From Sunxiuqinia elliptica (GTDB lineage Bacteria > Bacteroidota > Bacteroidia > Bacteroidales > Prolixibacteraceae): a stretch of DNA of 64,000 nucleotides. The stretch lies in NCBI RefSeq assembly GCF_900113005.1, contig NZ_FONW01000001.1:762996-826995 (forward strand), in the 5' to 3' direction. Made by a program: the position numbers and the translations under genes. The first letter of the stretch is position 1. Each line of letters begins with the position of its first letter. The notes under the pieces are model-generated. The model was not told where the DNA came from. It made no database searches and saw nothing but the letters and a program-made list of their open reading frames with translations. Shown here piece by piece: positions 25,326 to 34,147 of this stretch.

Positions 25326-26642
25326 ATGACACAAGAAGAAAAATATAACTTGGCCAAGTGGGCCATGCAACATGCTCTGGACAGTGGTGCTGATGCCGCA
25401 AGTATTGTTATTTCGGAAAGTAAAAGCAGTACCGTTGATGTCAGGGAACAAAAAATTGATACACTCAAAGAAGCCATTCAGAGTAGTTTGAGTGTGCGCT
25501 TGTTTGTCGATCAGAAATATTCTGCGCACCGGACAAACCGGTTGGATAAGCAAGAGCTGGCTCATTTTATTGAGCAGGCTATTGCCGGAACCAAATATTT
25601 ATCGCCCGACCCGTATCGTCAATTGCCTGATCCGGCTTTGTATTACCAGGGGAACGGGCAGGAGCTCGGCACGGTTGATCCGTCCTATGACAAGGTTGAT
25701 CCGGCAACAAAAGTGAAATTGGCTTTTGATGTGGAGAAGGAAGCTTTTGAAAAGGACGAGCGGATTATTTCGGTATCAGCCAGCTACTCGGACAATACCA
25801 ACAGCCGCCTGATGGTAACCAGCAATGGTTTTGAAGGTGAAACCAAGAACAGCAGCTTTAGCTTGTCGGCTTCGGTTTCGGTTAATGGTGGCGATGCCCG
25901 TCCAAGTGAAGGTTGGTACGAACGTGCGATCTTTTTCGATCAACTGAAAAAATCGGAAATTGGAAGTCTGGCTTTGGAGCGTGCCTTAAAAAAGATTGGG
26001 CAGGAGAAAATTAAGTCGGGGAAATACGACATGTTGATTGAAAACAGAGCCGTATCGCGCCTGTTTTATCCGCTGTTAAGTGCGCTTGACGGCTACAGCA
26101 TTCAGCAAAAGAATTCCTTCCTGATTGACCAGCTGGGTAAAAAAGTGGCTTCGGAGAAGTTAAGCTTGGTTGATGATCCGCTCATCCCTGGAGGACTTGG
26201 CTCGAAGTTGTTTGATGGTGAAGGGCTGGCAGCTAAAAAGCGGACTGTCTTTGATAAAGGCGTTCTGGGAACCTATTTTATTGACACTTACTATGCCCGG
26301 AAACTGGAGATGGAACCAACCACTGGCGATACTTCCAACCTTGTTTTTGAACTTGGAGACAAGGACTTGGCAAGTATGGTAAAAGGCATGAAGAAGGGGA
26401 TTTTGGTGACCGGCTTCAACGGTGGAAATACCAATGGCTCAACCGGTGATTTCTCTTACGGTATTGATGGTTTCCTTGTTGAAAACGGAGAAATTATTCA
26501 GCCGGTTTCCGAGATGAACATCAGTGGAAACATGAAAAGCTTATGGATGAGCTTGGCGGAACTTGGAAATGATCCGAACCCGATTTCATCCTGGCAAATT
26601 CCATCCATGTTGTTTGAAGGCATTGACTTCAGCGGAAGCTAA
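25326..26642 (+). CDS. pmbA: TldE/PmbA family protein, TldD partner
   Basis: This 438-residue protein has the TldD/PmbA fold but no HExxxH, as expected for the non-catalytic TldE subunit. Landmarks are DAASIVISESKSSTVDVREQKI near residue 22, GLAAKKRTVFDKGVLGTYFID near 302 and NGGNTNGSTGDFSYGIDGFLVENG near 362. Unlike its TldD partner it has no signal peptide, which raises a localisation question. It is co-transcribed with tldD and ends at a terminator. Confidence 0.92.
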   Translation: MTQEEKYNLAKWAMQHALDSGADAASIVISESKSSTVDVREQKIDTLKEAIQSSLSVRLFVDQKYSAHRTNRLDKQELAHFIEQAIAGTKYLSPDPYRQLPDPALYYQGNGQELGTVDPSYDKVDPATKVKLAFDVEKEAFEKDERIISVSASYSDNTNSRLMVTSNGFEGETKNSSFSLSASVSVNGGDARPSEGWYERAIFFDQLKKSEIGSLALERALKKIGQEKIKSGKYDMLIENRAVSRLFYPLLSALDGYSIQQKNSFLIDQLGKKVASEKLSLVDDPLIPGGLGSKLFDGEGLAAKKRTVFDKGVLGTYFIDTYYARKLEMEPTTGDTSNLVFELGDKDLASMVKGMKKGILVTGFNGGNTNGSTGDFSYGIDGFLVENGEIIQPVSEMNISGNMKSLWMSLAELGNDPNPISSWQIPSMLFEGIDFSGS

Positions 26643-26673
26643 ATCGAATTTTCAGCATAAGACAACTCATAAC

Positions 26674-26706
26674 AGGCCTCTTCCGGAAAACGGGGGAGGT
26701 CTTTTT
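26674..26706 (+). terminator. Terminator of tldD-pmbA
   Basis: CCTCTTCCG and CGGGGGAGG pair (two G-U pairs) around a GAAAA-type loop, followed by TCTTTTT. Confidence 0.75.
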
Positions 26707-26847
26707 ATGAATGTTCATTGGGTGGCGAGTGGTCGGTGATCCTTGGCGACTATGCCTTTGAGGCTGCTGGAAAGTAAAAGCAACATAAGAGGAAGGCCTT
26801 TCGTTTAAGGACTAATAAACTATTCTTATTTTTGAGAAAAAAAGATT

Positions 26848-27282
26848 GTGGCAAAACGAGAGAAAAGAGGAAAAAGCAAAAGTTCGGCTGGGTACAACCA
26901 AAAAACGGGTGAAGATTTTTTGAAACAGAATGCCCAAAAGGAAGGGGTTGTTGAAACGGCGAGTGGCCTTCAGTATAAAATTGTGGAAGAACTGGAGGGG
27001 CCAAGGCCCGACGAGTATAGCACGGTGCTTATTCATCAGCGGGCCTTGCTGCTGAATGGCTCCATCTTGGAAGATACTTACCGAAAAAACGAACCAGATG
27101 AAGTGCGGGTGGAGGAGTTAATTGAAGGCCTTCAGGAAGGGTTGCAGCTGATGGGAAAAGGAAGCCGTTTTAAGTTTTGGGTACCTTCGGATCTGGCTTG
27201 GGGGCGCAAAGGAACAAGCAATAAAATTCCGCCTTATGCGGTTTTGTCGTTCGATATTCGGCTGGTCGATATCGTGAGTTAA
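26848..27282 (+). CDS. FKBP-type peptidyl-prolyl cis-trans isomerase
   Basis: This 144-residue protein is a single FKBP domain after a basic, Lys/Arg/Ser-rich N terminus. It would speed proline isomerisation during folding. The core is TASGLQYKIVEEL, EGLQEGLQLMGKGSRFKFWVPSDLAWG and IPPYAVLSFDIRLVDI. The flap region is altered (VLIHQRALLLNGSILEDTY instead of VxVHYxGxLxDGxxFDSS), which may lower isomerase activity. There is no signal peptide. The only start is GTG at 26848. Confidence 0.85.
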   Translation: MAKREKRGKSKSSAGYNQKTGEDFLKQNAQKEGVVETASGLQYKIVEELEGPRPDEYSTVLIHQRALLLNGSILEDTYRKNEPDEVRVEELIEGLQEGLQLMGKGSRFKFWVPSDLAWGRKGTSNKIPPYAVLSFDIRLVDIVS

Positions 27283-27430
27283 TAGAATAATTTGATGCTT
27301 TTTGCGTTTGGATGTAAACTTCTGGCATCAATCTTGTTTTGTTCAGAAACAAATCAGAATAAAAAAGAATAAGTATAACGCGAATCAGGATTTTTGTCCA
27401 AGCTGAGGGCATTCTTGATTGGCATAAAAA

Positions 27431-27991
27431 ATGAAGCGTATGAAAACAATTACACGAATTTTATTGGTGGTTTCGTTGGCGGTATTTGCTGCTTGTGAAG
27501 GACCTGTTGGCCCTCCGGGACCTCCCGGACTTGATGGTGAAGATGGTCTGAACGGAGAGAATGGATACCTGTTTGAGATTGAAGGGACATTCTCTGAGGC
27601 GAACGATTATGCCCTGTTTTTCCCATTTCCAGATGATTTTAAAATGTATAATACCGATATTGTGATGGTTTATATCCTTTGGGATCAGGTTGAATCAACA
27701 ACAGGAGAGCTACTTGATGTATGGCGTCCTTTGCCTCAAACCGTTGTTTTCCAGGATGGCGGGGTGATCCAGTACAATTTCGATTATACGGTGGGAGATG
27801 TAAATATCTTTATTCAGGAAACAGTTGGCGAACTTTTACCGGCGGAAACTGATAATCAGGTTTTTCGGATTGCCGTTTTGCCTGCTGACTTTGTTGCTAC
27901 AAAATCCATTGATGTCAATAACCTGGATGCCGTTATGAAAACCTTTAGTCTGAACGAAAAATCAGTAAAGAAAATCAGCATCGAGAAATAA
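27431..27991 (+). CDS. Lipoprotein with short collagen-like repeat
   Basis: This 186-residue protein has a lipoprotein signal ending AVFAAC (Cys22) directly followed by seven Gly-X-Y triplets (GPVGPPGPPGLDGEDGLNGE onward), then a globular domain of about 130 residues of unknown family with beta-rich composition. The collagen-like stretch so close to the lipid anchor suggests a trimeric stalk on the outer membrane. The downstream domain could be a ligand- or surface-binding head, but I do not recognise it. It is monocistronic and followed by a long hairpin. Confidence 0.75.
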   Translation: MKRMKTITRILLVVSLAVFAACEGPVGPPGPPGLDGEDGLNGENGYLFEIEGTFSEANDYALFFPFPDDFKMYNTDIVMVYILWDQVESTTGELLDVWRPLPQTVVFQDGGVIQYNFDYTVGDVNIFIQETVGELLPAETDNQVFRIAVLPADFVATKSIDVNNLDAVMKTFSLNEKSVKKISIEK

Positions 27992-28011
27992 GATTTTCGA
28001 CACGATAAATT

Positions 28012-28087
28012 GAAAAGAGCTTATTGATGCGATCCCATAAGAAGGCAGTCTTTGACTTACTTCAGGGACGTTTCAATAAGCTCTTTT
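28012..28087 (+). terminator. Large hairpin with T-run after the collagen-like lipoprotein gene
   Basis: AAAAGAGCTTATTGA pairs perfectly with TCAATAAGCTCTTTT, enclosing about 45 bases, and is followed by a T-run. The 15-bp closing stem with a large internal region is bigger than a normal terminator and could also be an RNA that carries its own terminator. Confidence 0.6.
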
Positions 28088-28398
28088 TGTATCTAAAAAC
28101 AAGGCTTAGTCTACAGGAGTTTTTTATTGATCGGGAGACTTGGAGTCTCTTGAGAAATTGCTGATAATAACAAATCATGCATGAAAAGATCAACCCAGGG
28201 AGTTGGGAAAGTGCTTCCAGCAGTTGAATGATTTCGGAAATCTTAGGAAGCTATAAATAAAGTTCTTAGTGAATCAAACTCGGTCCTTTAAATACTCATC
28301 GGGAACTCTTGGTATAGCGAATTTTGTATTGAAATAGCTAAGGGAGAGGTTTAAATGCTAAAAAAAGTACTTAAAAGGCTTGGCTTAGTCAAAAAGCT

Positions 28399-28566
28399 GT
28401 GTTTCAAGTACTCGGTCTTGTATTTCAACTAGAAAGAATCGTGTTTGAATGACTCGGTTGAGTGTTTCAACTGGTCGGTTTAGTGTTTGAATTGCTCTTT
28501 TTTGAGTTTCAAGTTGTCGGTTAAGTGTTTCAACAACTCCGTTGTGTATTTGAACTGCTCGGTTGA
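28399..28566. repeat. Array of eight 21-bp tandem repeats
   Basis: Eight contiguous units of exactly 21 bp with consensus GTGTTTCAACTGCTCGGTTGA, individually diverged at several positions; starts at 28399, 28420, 28441, 28462, 28483, 28504, 28525 and 28546. There are no spacers, so it is not CRISPR. Because 21 is a multiple of three, the minus strand reads open heptads in two frames: NRPVETL-type (28385-28585) and TDQLKH-type (28480-28668). I do not call a protein. Confidence 0.85.
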
Positions 28567-28624
28567 ATGGAGAAGAAAGAGGCAAAGCATCGAATAAAGA
28601 TCGAATGCTTGCCTCATTTTACTT

Positions 28625-29329
28625 TTAGTATTCTTTGACTTTGCCAGATCCGACAATACCTTGATCAACCAGCGGGTTGCCTTTATAGGTGATGTTTCCA
28701 GAGCCGGCGATACGGGCTGTTAGGCTTTTTTCTGCATGAACACTGGCGTTTCCTGATCCGGCGATTTTAACGTTGACATCTTTGGTTTTAAATCCAATGC
28801 CATTAAAATCTCCAGAGCCCGAAAGCGTAACCATCAGGTCGTCAGCTTCTCCGTTACCATCAATTTCGAGGTCGCCACTTCCTGATATGCTTGCCTTTAC
28901 TCGGTTGGCTTTTAGGTCATCCAGCAAAATATCACCACTCCCGCTAACTGATAGGTCAAGGATTCGGGATTCGATTGGTCCGTCGTTGATAATATCGCCG
29001 GAGCCGGATAAGGCAATTGCATCAATCTCGGGAACGGTAATGAAAATTTCGATTTTCCCAGGGGTGAAGCTTTTCCAAAGGTAATTTTTTGCAGCAAAGC
29101 GAATAATCAGTTGGCGCCCTTTGACTTCAGTGATTATTTCGTCCATGGTAGAAGATTTGGCTACAATCTCTACAGATTGCTTTTTGCCTTGTTCCAGGTA
29201 AACTTTGGCTGGGATGCGCAGTGAAATTTCAGAGAAGGACGCAAGTTCCCGGATTTCAGTTTCTGCTTTAGCCTGAAAGGACACCAGCATAACAAGTGCT
29301 GCTATTAGTGTTGCGAATGTTGTTTTCAT
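28625..29329 (-). CDS. DUF2807 (head GIN) family secreted protein
   Basis: This 234-residue protein has a signal peptide cleaved near AKAET and a right-handed beta-helix-like domain with repeated SGSGD and AGSGN turns (about residues 108-230), diagnostic of DUF2807. These are periplasmic or surface proteins of Bacteroidota with no firm function; adhesin-like and auto-transporter-like roles have been suggested. The regularly spaced GSGD/GSGN turns may bind calcium. It stands alone, with the tandem repeat array directly after its stop codon. Confidence 0.88.
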   Translation of the reverse strand: MKTTFATLIAALVMLVSFQAKAETEIRELASFSEISLRIPAKVYLEQGKKQSVEIVAKSSTMDEIITEVKGRQLIIRFAAKNYLWKSFTPGKIEIFITVPEIDAIALSGSGDIINDGPIESRILDLSVSGSGDILLDDLKANRVKASISGSGDLEIDGNGEADDLMVTLSGSGDFNGIGFKTKDVNVKIAGSGNASVHAEKSLTARIAGSGNITYKGNPLVDQGIVGSGKVKEY

Positions 29330-29459
29330 AGTCTGTTATTTTTAATTTCTACATCAATTGCTACTAGTAAAAGACACTACAAATTTAAAAACGTTGCAGT
29401 TGGCAAACGAGAAAACAGTTTGCGTATTGTCTCTATATGGGATGAATTCTTGGCTGTGT

Positions 29460-29993
29460 TTAGTCCAGCTCAAAGATTCCTTCGGGGCATTGAAGGACGA
29501 TTTTTTGATCTTGCTCATCGAAACTGATGAGCAGTTGTTCGTTGAATGGAACCATCACCTCTTTGCCTTGGTAGTGCACCAATAGCAGGAGGTTTCCTCC
29601 GTAATCTTCCACCTTCTCGATGGGGCCAATCAAGCCAAGTTGTGCGTCGTGTAGTTTAAAGCCAACCAAGTGATGAAGCGAAAGCTCCTCCTCCGGATAA
29701 ACCACATCCTCTAGCTTGATGAAAACCGATAGACCTGAGAGTTTACGGGCCTCATCTTCATTGTTGACCCAGTCGAGCTGAATAATGGCTGACTCGCCAG
29801 AACGGAAACGGATGCCTTCTTCGGCAAAGAAAAAAGGAACCAGCAAGCCGTCAATCTCTAAAAAGAGGATGGGTTCATTTTCCAAACTGAGGTCAAATTG
29901 CGGCTCAAAAATCAAAGATAATGCTCCTTTGATTCCGTGCGGCTTTTGCAGATAGCCAACTTTCTGGCAAGTACTTTTTTCGATGGTTTCCAT
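29460..29993 (-). CDS. rimM: Ribosome maturation factor RimM
   Basis: This 177-residue protein assists 30S subunit maturation by binding the S19/16S head region. The N-terminal RimM domain shows VGYLQKPHGIKGALSL and the C-terminal PRC-barrel shows LVGFKLHDAQLGLIGPIEKVEDYGGNLLLLV with the PFNEQLLISFD ending. The length is normal. In many genomes rimM follows rpsP; here no rpsP or trmD is beside it. Confidence 0.92.
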   Translation of the reverse strand: METIEKSTCQKVGYLQKPHGIKGALSLIFEPQFDLSLENEPILFLEIDGLLVPFFFAEEGIRFRSGESAIIQLDWVNNEDEARKLSGLSVFIKLEDVVYPEEELSLHHLVGFKLHDAQLGLIGPIEKVEDYGGNLLLLVHYQGKEVMVPFNEQLLISFDEQDQKIVLQCPEGIFELD

Positions 29994-30218
29994 GGCTCAA
30001 AAATAGAAAAGACTGCTTCTTGAAACAAATCTGGATGAACTTTTGAGAGCGTTTGGTAGTGGTTTGTGGGGATCGGCTTAATTGGGGCTTTCTTTTTGCT
30101 CTGGACCTGGCTTGTTAAAGCAAAGGGTTTGGTTATTTTTGTAGGTGGTCTGCCGTCTGTTGGGAAATCGTTTAAATGAACTGATTTACGGAGGCTGCCT
30201 TTTAAAAGAATGGTGTGC

Positions 30219-31148
30219 ATGAATAACCTGTTTGACATTCAACAGTTTCAGCAATTCGATAATTTAGAATTGATTGCCCGAGAAGTGGTGGAAGGCTTTA
30301 TTACCGGCCTGCACCGAAGTCCTTTTCATGGGTTCTCAGTTGAGTTTGCTGAGCATCGCCAGTACAACCAGGGCGAATCAACCAAGCACATCGATTGGAA
30401 ATTGTTTGCCCGCTCGGATCGCTTGTATGTGAAGCAGTATGAAGAAGAGACCAACTTACGCTGCCAGTTGGTGATCGATACTTCGTCGTCCATGTTATTT
30501 CCGTACGAAAAAGGCAAAAAAAACTTGTTTAACAAGTTGGCTTTTTCGGTGTACAGTGCTGCTGCTTTGATGTACCTGATGCGTAAGCAGCGGGATTCGG
30601 TTGGCTTAACCTTGTTTTCAGATCATATTGAATTTCATTCAGAAAACCGCTTGTCGTCGGTGCATGCCGAGTTGTTGTATGGCAAGCTGGCCGGTTTGTT
30701 AACCAGTAGCAAAGAGGATCTGCGAAAAACCACCAATACGATTGAGGCTTTACACCAAATCGCAGAGCAGGTGCATAAACGCTCGCTCATCATTGTTTTT
30801 AGCGATATGATGGATGAAGGGAAGGAGGATGAGCTGTTTTCAGCCCTGCAGCATTTGCGGTACAATAAACACGAGGTCATTCTTTTTCATGTGACAGACC
30901 ACAAACAGGAGCGGGAATTTGATTTTAAAAACCGGCCGTATCGGTTTGTGGATTTGGAAAGTGGACAACAATTGAAATTCTCGCCTCACGAGCTACGCGA
31001 AAATTACCAAAAGGCGGTTCGTGCTTATTTCGAAAACTTGAAGGTGAAATGTGGTCAATATCATATTGACTTGGTTGAAGCTGATATCAATGCCGATTTT
31101 AAGCAGGTGCTCTACCGCTTTCTGCAAAAGCGAAAAAAACTTTATTGA
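30219..31148 (+). CDS. DUF58 / von Willebrand factor A-like protein
   Basis: About 309 residues without signal peptide. The DUF58 motif GFSVEFAEHRQYNQGESTKHIDWKLFARSD is clear near residue 45, followed by a VWA-like metal-ion site in LVIDTSSSML (DxSxS). Such proteins usually act with a MoxR-type AAA ATPase as a chaperone or metal-insertion pair; no moxR is adjacent here. ATG 30210 is an alternative start three codons earlier. Its 3' end overlaps the convergent endonuclease-fold gene by 7 bp. Confidence 0.88.
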   Translation: MNNLFDIQQFQQFDNLELIAREVVEGFITGLHRSPFHGFSVEFAEHRQYNQGESTKHIDWKLFARSDRLYVKQYEEETNLRCQLVIDTSSSMLFPYEKGKKNLFNKLAFSVYSAAALMYLMRKQRDSVGLTLFSDHIEFHSENRLSSVHAELLYGKLAGLLTSSKEDLRKTTNTIEALHQIAEQVHKRSLIIVFSDMMDEGKEDELFSALQHLRYNKHEVILFHVTDHKQEREFDFKNRPYRFVDLESGQQLKFSPHELRENYQKAVRAYFENLKVKCGQYHIDLVEADINADFKQVLYRFLQKRKKLY

Positions 31149-32206
31149 TCATTCTTGATGAGGACACAACTGATCGGATAGTGATCGGAATAAGCAACTT
31201 TATCAATGTGAAAGTTAAAGCTGTTGTACTCCGGGCTATGCAAGATGTAGTCGATTCGGAATGAAGGCAGCTTGCCAAGATAGGTATTTCCAATTCCTGT
31301 TCCCGATTGCACAAAAGCGTCCAGCAGCCCTTGGGTAACGGTGTGATAGGTGTATGAAACAGGCGTGTCGTTAAAATCACCGCAAATCACCACCGGGTGA
31401 GGCGATTGGCTGATAAGCTGATGCAGTGTTTCGGCTTGTACGGTTCGTTTTATAAACGCTTGCTTCAGTTTTGAGCCGGTGTATTTTACCTTCTGATAGC
31501 TTTCTTCCTGGTTGTTGAATGACAATGAGTCCAGCGACTTGATATCGGCATCTGAGAAGTAGTAGCTTTGCAGGTGACAATTGAACAGGCGCAGGGTGTC
31601 ATCGTCAATTTTCAGGTCCGAAATCAGGATCATATTGGACGAGCCTTCAAAGTGGGCTTCGTCTTTATGGATGATCGGATAACGGGAATAGCTGGTCTGT
31701 CCGCCCTTTTTACTAACATGCACATAGCGAAAAAATGGTGATTCTTTGTCCTTCTTCGGACGAGTTGGAAAGCTTTTCTGTTTGTATAAATTGACCTCTT
31801 GGAGGCATAAAATGTCGGGCTGTTTTTCCTTAAGAAAGTTTAAAATGTGAGCTGCAACCTCTTTGCGTTGAAGATCTTCTTCGCCGTAAAAGTTTTTGAC
31901 ATTGTAACTGTACAGCTGAATACCATCATCCTTTGTCTCGCTACCAGCAAACTGGAAATAGCGGGTGAGGTGGTTGTATCCCAAGGCAATGGTCAGAAAG
32001 GAGAGCAAGGCAAATGGGGTTTTTACAAATAACCAAAACAGGATGAATAAAATATTGGCTAACAAGAAGTAAGGGTAAGCTAAGCCAAAGAAAGCTGGAA
32101 CTGACCAACTTGCCGGGCTGACTTTTACTGCCAAGTAGCTGACGAGTAGTCCTGCGATGGCAAGCAGGTTGAACAGGAGAAAGCTATTTCGAAAAAACTT
32201 TTTCAA
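31142..32206 (-). CDS. Membrane-anchored endonuclease/exonuclease/phosphatase family protein
   Basis: This 354-residue protein has three N-terminal membrane helices (about 5-90) and then a DNase I-like EEP domain (about 100-350) with the metal Glu in DILCLQEVN, the catalytic CGDFNDTP, RIDYILHS and the final YSDHYPISC. The active site would face the periplasm or outer leaflet. Substrates in this family range from DNA to phosphoinositides and sphingomyelin. This membrane-tethered form is common in Bacteroidota, with function unassigned. Confidence 0.88.
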   Translation of the reverse strand: MKKFFRNSFLLFNLLAIAGLLVSYLAVKVSPASWSVPAFFGLAYPYFLLANILFILFWLFVKTPFALLSFLTIALGYNHLTRYFQFAGSETKDDGIQLYSYNVKNFYGEEDLQRKEVAAHILNFLKEKQPDILCLQEVNLYKQKSFPTRPKKDKESPFFRYVHVSKKGGQTSYSRYPIIHKDEAHFEGSSNMILISDLKIDDDTLRLFNCHLQSYYFSDADIKSLDSLSFNNQEESYQKVKYTGSKLKQAFIKRTVQAETLHQLISQSPHPVVICGDFNDTPVSYTYHTVTQGLLDAFVQSGTGIGNTYLGKLPSFRIDYILHSPEYNSFNFHIDKVAYSDHYPISCVLIKNDQ

Positions 32207-32371
32207 GGTGCGCTGTTGGTTTAAATCCGATGGTGTTGAGACAAAGATAGCGAAAAGCCTCGGTCAGACCGAAACACGGAACCATAGATTTTGATTTCTT
32301 GCCTCGGTCTGGCTGTTTTTCTTTTTTGGTCGTGCAAAAGATCTCTTCTTAGAATAAGTTGTTTTTGTCTT

Positions 32372-33247
32372 TTAGGACTTGCTGTTTTTCAAGACAATAC
32401 TCCGAATGTTTTCCGGGGCAAGCGTTATTTGTCCAAAGCTTTCTTGTTGTGCTAGTTTCAGGTAGTTAAGTGTGGTTGGATCAATGCCCAGGCGTTTGGC
32501 TGCATAAGCTTCTGCCGCTACCATATCGGTCGACAGGAATAGGCTTTTGTAGTCATGAATGGTATCATTTCCGGGAACTTGGCAGGCATCAACCAAGGTG
32601 AGCGTTGGCTTTTTAAAACGAAGGAGGTCAAGGATGGCTTCAGCTTGTTGTTGCTCCGATTGATAATTCCACATCAAATTCAGCATATTTTGAAACGCAC
32701 CAAAGTAAGTTCCATCTGCCAATTCTTGAACAGCAGGGACATTGATGATTAGGTCTGCTTCATGAGCCAGCTGATGAAGTTTGGGATCGCTCAATACTTT
32801 TGCGCCCGGGATGTTAGCCGGTTGGTACAGGAATTCTTTGTCGCCCGGGATGATTTTGGCGCCGGCATCTTTTACGGCACGCTCAATACCGCTGTTTTTG
32901 TAGCATTTCGTCCAGGGATCAATGGTTTGGTCAAACAAGTAAACTCCTCGTGAACCGGCCTCGTAGCAGCGACGAACCAACAAGCCTAACAAATCCGGGT
33001 TTGTATTTCTTCCGCTTGCCGGCATTTGGTTCCAGCGCATGGTTGGTTTAACCAGAATTTTTTGCCCGGGACTGATGTATTTGCTGAGTCCGCCCATGGC
33101 TTCAATGGCCAGGTCGAGCATTTCTGTTGCGCTTCCACCACGAATACTGGCAAGTTTGGTTGGGGCTTTTTTGACTTTTCCGTGCGCTTGAAAAAATAAG
33201 CCTCCGGTGGCAAGTAAGCTGGTATGTATGAATGTTCTTCGTTTCAT
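32372..33247 (-). CDS. DUF362 domain protein with Tat-like signal
   Basis: This 291-residue protein, from ATG 33247, begins MKRRTFIHTSLLATGG, a twin-arginine signal. It then has a DUF362 domain: GQKILVKPTMRWNQ, GRNTNPDLLGLLVRRCYEAG, DLIINVPAVQ and AAEAYAAKRLGID. Many DUF362 proteins carry a ferredoxin domain; this one lacks the cysteine clusters. The function is unknown. The ORF can be extended to 33283 but that overlaps prmC and hides the signal. It follows prmC by 13 bp, so they may be co-transcribed. Confidence 0.8.
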   Translation of the reverse strand: MKRRTFIHTSLLATGGLFFQAHGKVKKAPTKLASIRGGSATEMLDLAIEAMGGLSKYISPGQKILVKPTMRWNQMPASGRNTNPDLLGLLVRRCYEAGSRGVYLFDQTIDPWTKCYKNSGIERAVKDAGAKIIPGDKEFLYQPANIPGAKVLSDPKLHQLAHEADLIINVPAVQELADGTYFGAFQNMLNLMWNYQSEQQQAEAILDLLRFKKPTLTLVDACQVPGNDTIHDYKSLFLSTDMVAAEAYAAKRLGIDPTTLNYLKLAQQESFGQITLAPENIRSIVLKNSKS

Positions 33248-33260
33248 ATTCAAAATGAGT

Positions 33261-34112
33261 TTAAATCGTGGAACAAGTTGCAAAAATCATGCGATCTTTT
33301 CCGTTGATATCTTTTTTTAATTGAACGTTTGAAAAGCCTTTTTCTTTTAACAGCGCAATACATGCTTCGCCGTAAGCTTCATTAATTTCCCAAAACAAGC
33401 TTCCCGTTTGGCTCAGGTGCTTTTTTGCAAAGTCGGCTAGGGCCCGATAAAAAAGCAAGGGTTGATGATCGGGTACGAACAAGGCTCCTGATGGCTCAAA
33501 CTCCAGGACATTGGGATGCATCTGTTCTTTTTCTGATTCGGTAACATAAGGCGGGTTGCTCACCAAAACATTCAGGGCAGGAAAAGCCTCCGGAAGTTGT
33601 GGATGCAAAATATCCATCTCAAAAAAATGGACTTCGGTATCGTTCAGCCGAGCATTGGCTTGTGCTGTTTCCAGTGCTTTCTCTGAGATGTCGCAAGCCC
33701 AAATATTTGCTTCTGGGAGTTTGTGTTTCAGGCTGATTGGAATACATCCACTGCCAGTGCCTACATCCAAGATGGTTGGAGAAGTTCCGGCATATTGATT
33801 CAGAATCCATTGAACAAGTTCTTCGGTTTCAGGCCGCGGAATCAGTACGTGTTGATTGACTTGAAAAGGCAGGTCAAAAAATTCCGTTTCACCCAGAATA
33901 TACTGAACAGGTTCGTGTTGTTTTAAACGATCAACAATGGTTTTGATCTGCTCGGTTTCTTCCGGTGAAAGTTGCTCATCAGCTTTCATCAGCAAATCAG
34001 TCAGTTGATAGTTCTTCAAATGTTGAAAAAGCAATCGCACAAAACCTTCAATCTCCTCTTTGGGATACACTCCGGCCAATTCTTTTCGGATATACTTGAT
34101 GCTTGCCTGCAT
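33261..34112 (-). CDS. prmC: Release factor glutamine methyltransferase
   Basis: This 283-residue enzyme methylates the glutamine of the GGQ loop of release factors RF1 and RF2 using S-adenosylmethionine. It shows an N-terminal helical domain, the SAM motif ILDVGTGSGCIPISL near residue 113 and the substrate motif LVSNPPYVTES near 184. Its target, prfA, is encoded 8 kb downstream. It is divergent from ribD across only 35 bp. Confidence 0.93.
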   Translation of the reverse strand: MQASIKYIRKELAGVYPKEEIEGFVRLLFQHLKNYQLTDLLMKADEQLSPEETEQIKTIVDRLKQHEPVQYILGETEFFDLPFQVNQHVLIPRPETEELVQWILNQYAGTSPTILDVGTGSGCIPISLKHKLPEANIWACDISEKALETAQANARLNDTEVHFFEMDILHPQLPEAFPALNVLVSNPPYVTESEKEQMHPNVLEFEPSGALFVPDHQPLLFYRALADFAKKHLSQTGSLFWEINEAYGEACIALLKEKGFSNVQLKKDINGKDRMIFATCSTI

Positions 34113-34119
34113 TTATTTG

Positions 34120-34127
34120 TATTTTTG
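34120..34127 (+). promoter_or_regulatory. Putative -7 element of ribD
   Basis: TATTTTTG matches TAnnTTTG, with TTG at 34096-34098 at the right distance as a -33 core inside the prmC 5' end. Start codon follows 20 bases later. The whole ribD promoter is therefore squeezed into the prmC-ribD gap and prmC coding sequence. Confidence 0.5.
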
Positions 34128-34147
34128 GCAAAGTTAAATTTTTCCCG

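Larger units (their letters stand above)
27992..28624. other. Long intergenic region with hairpin and tandem repeat
   Basis: About 630 bp between convergent genes. It holds a large terminator-like hairpin at 28012-28087, about 300 bp without recognised features, and the 21-bp tandem repeat array at 28399-28566. Confidence 0.6.

Noticed and set aside
28399-28566. CRISPR array
   Set aside because: Units are contiguous with no spacers and no cas genes are near.
28385-28668. Heptad-repeat proteins on the minus strand of the 21-bp array
   Set aside because: Two frames are open at once, as expected from a 21-bp period without stops; no other coding evidence.
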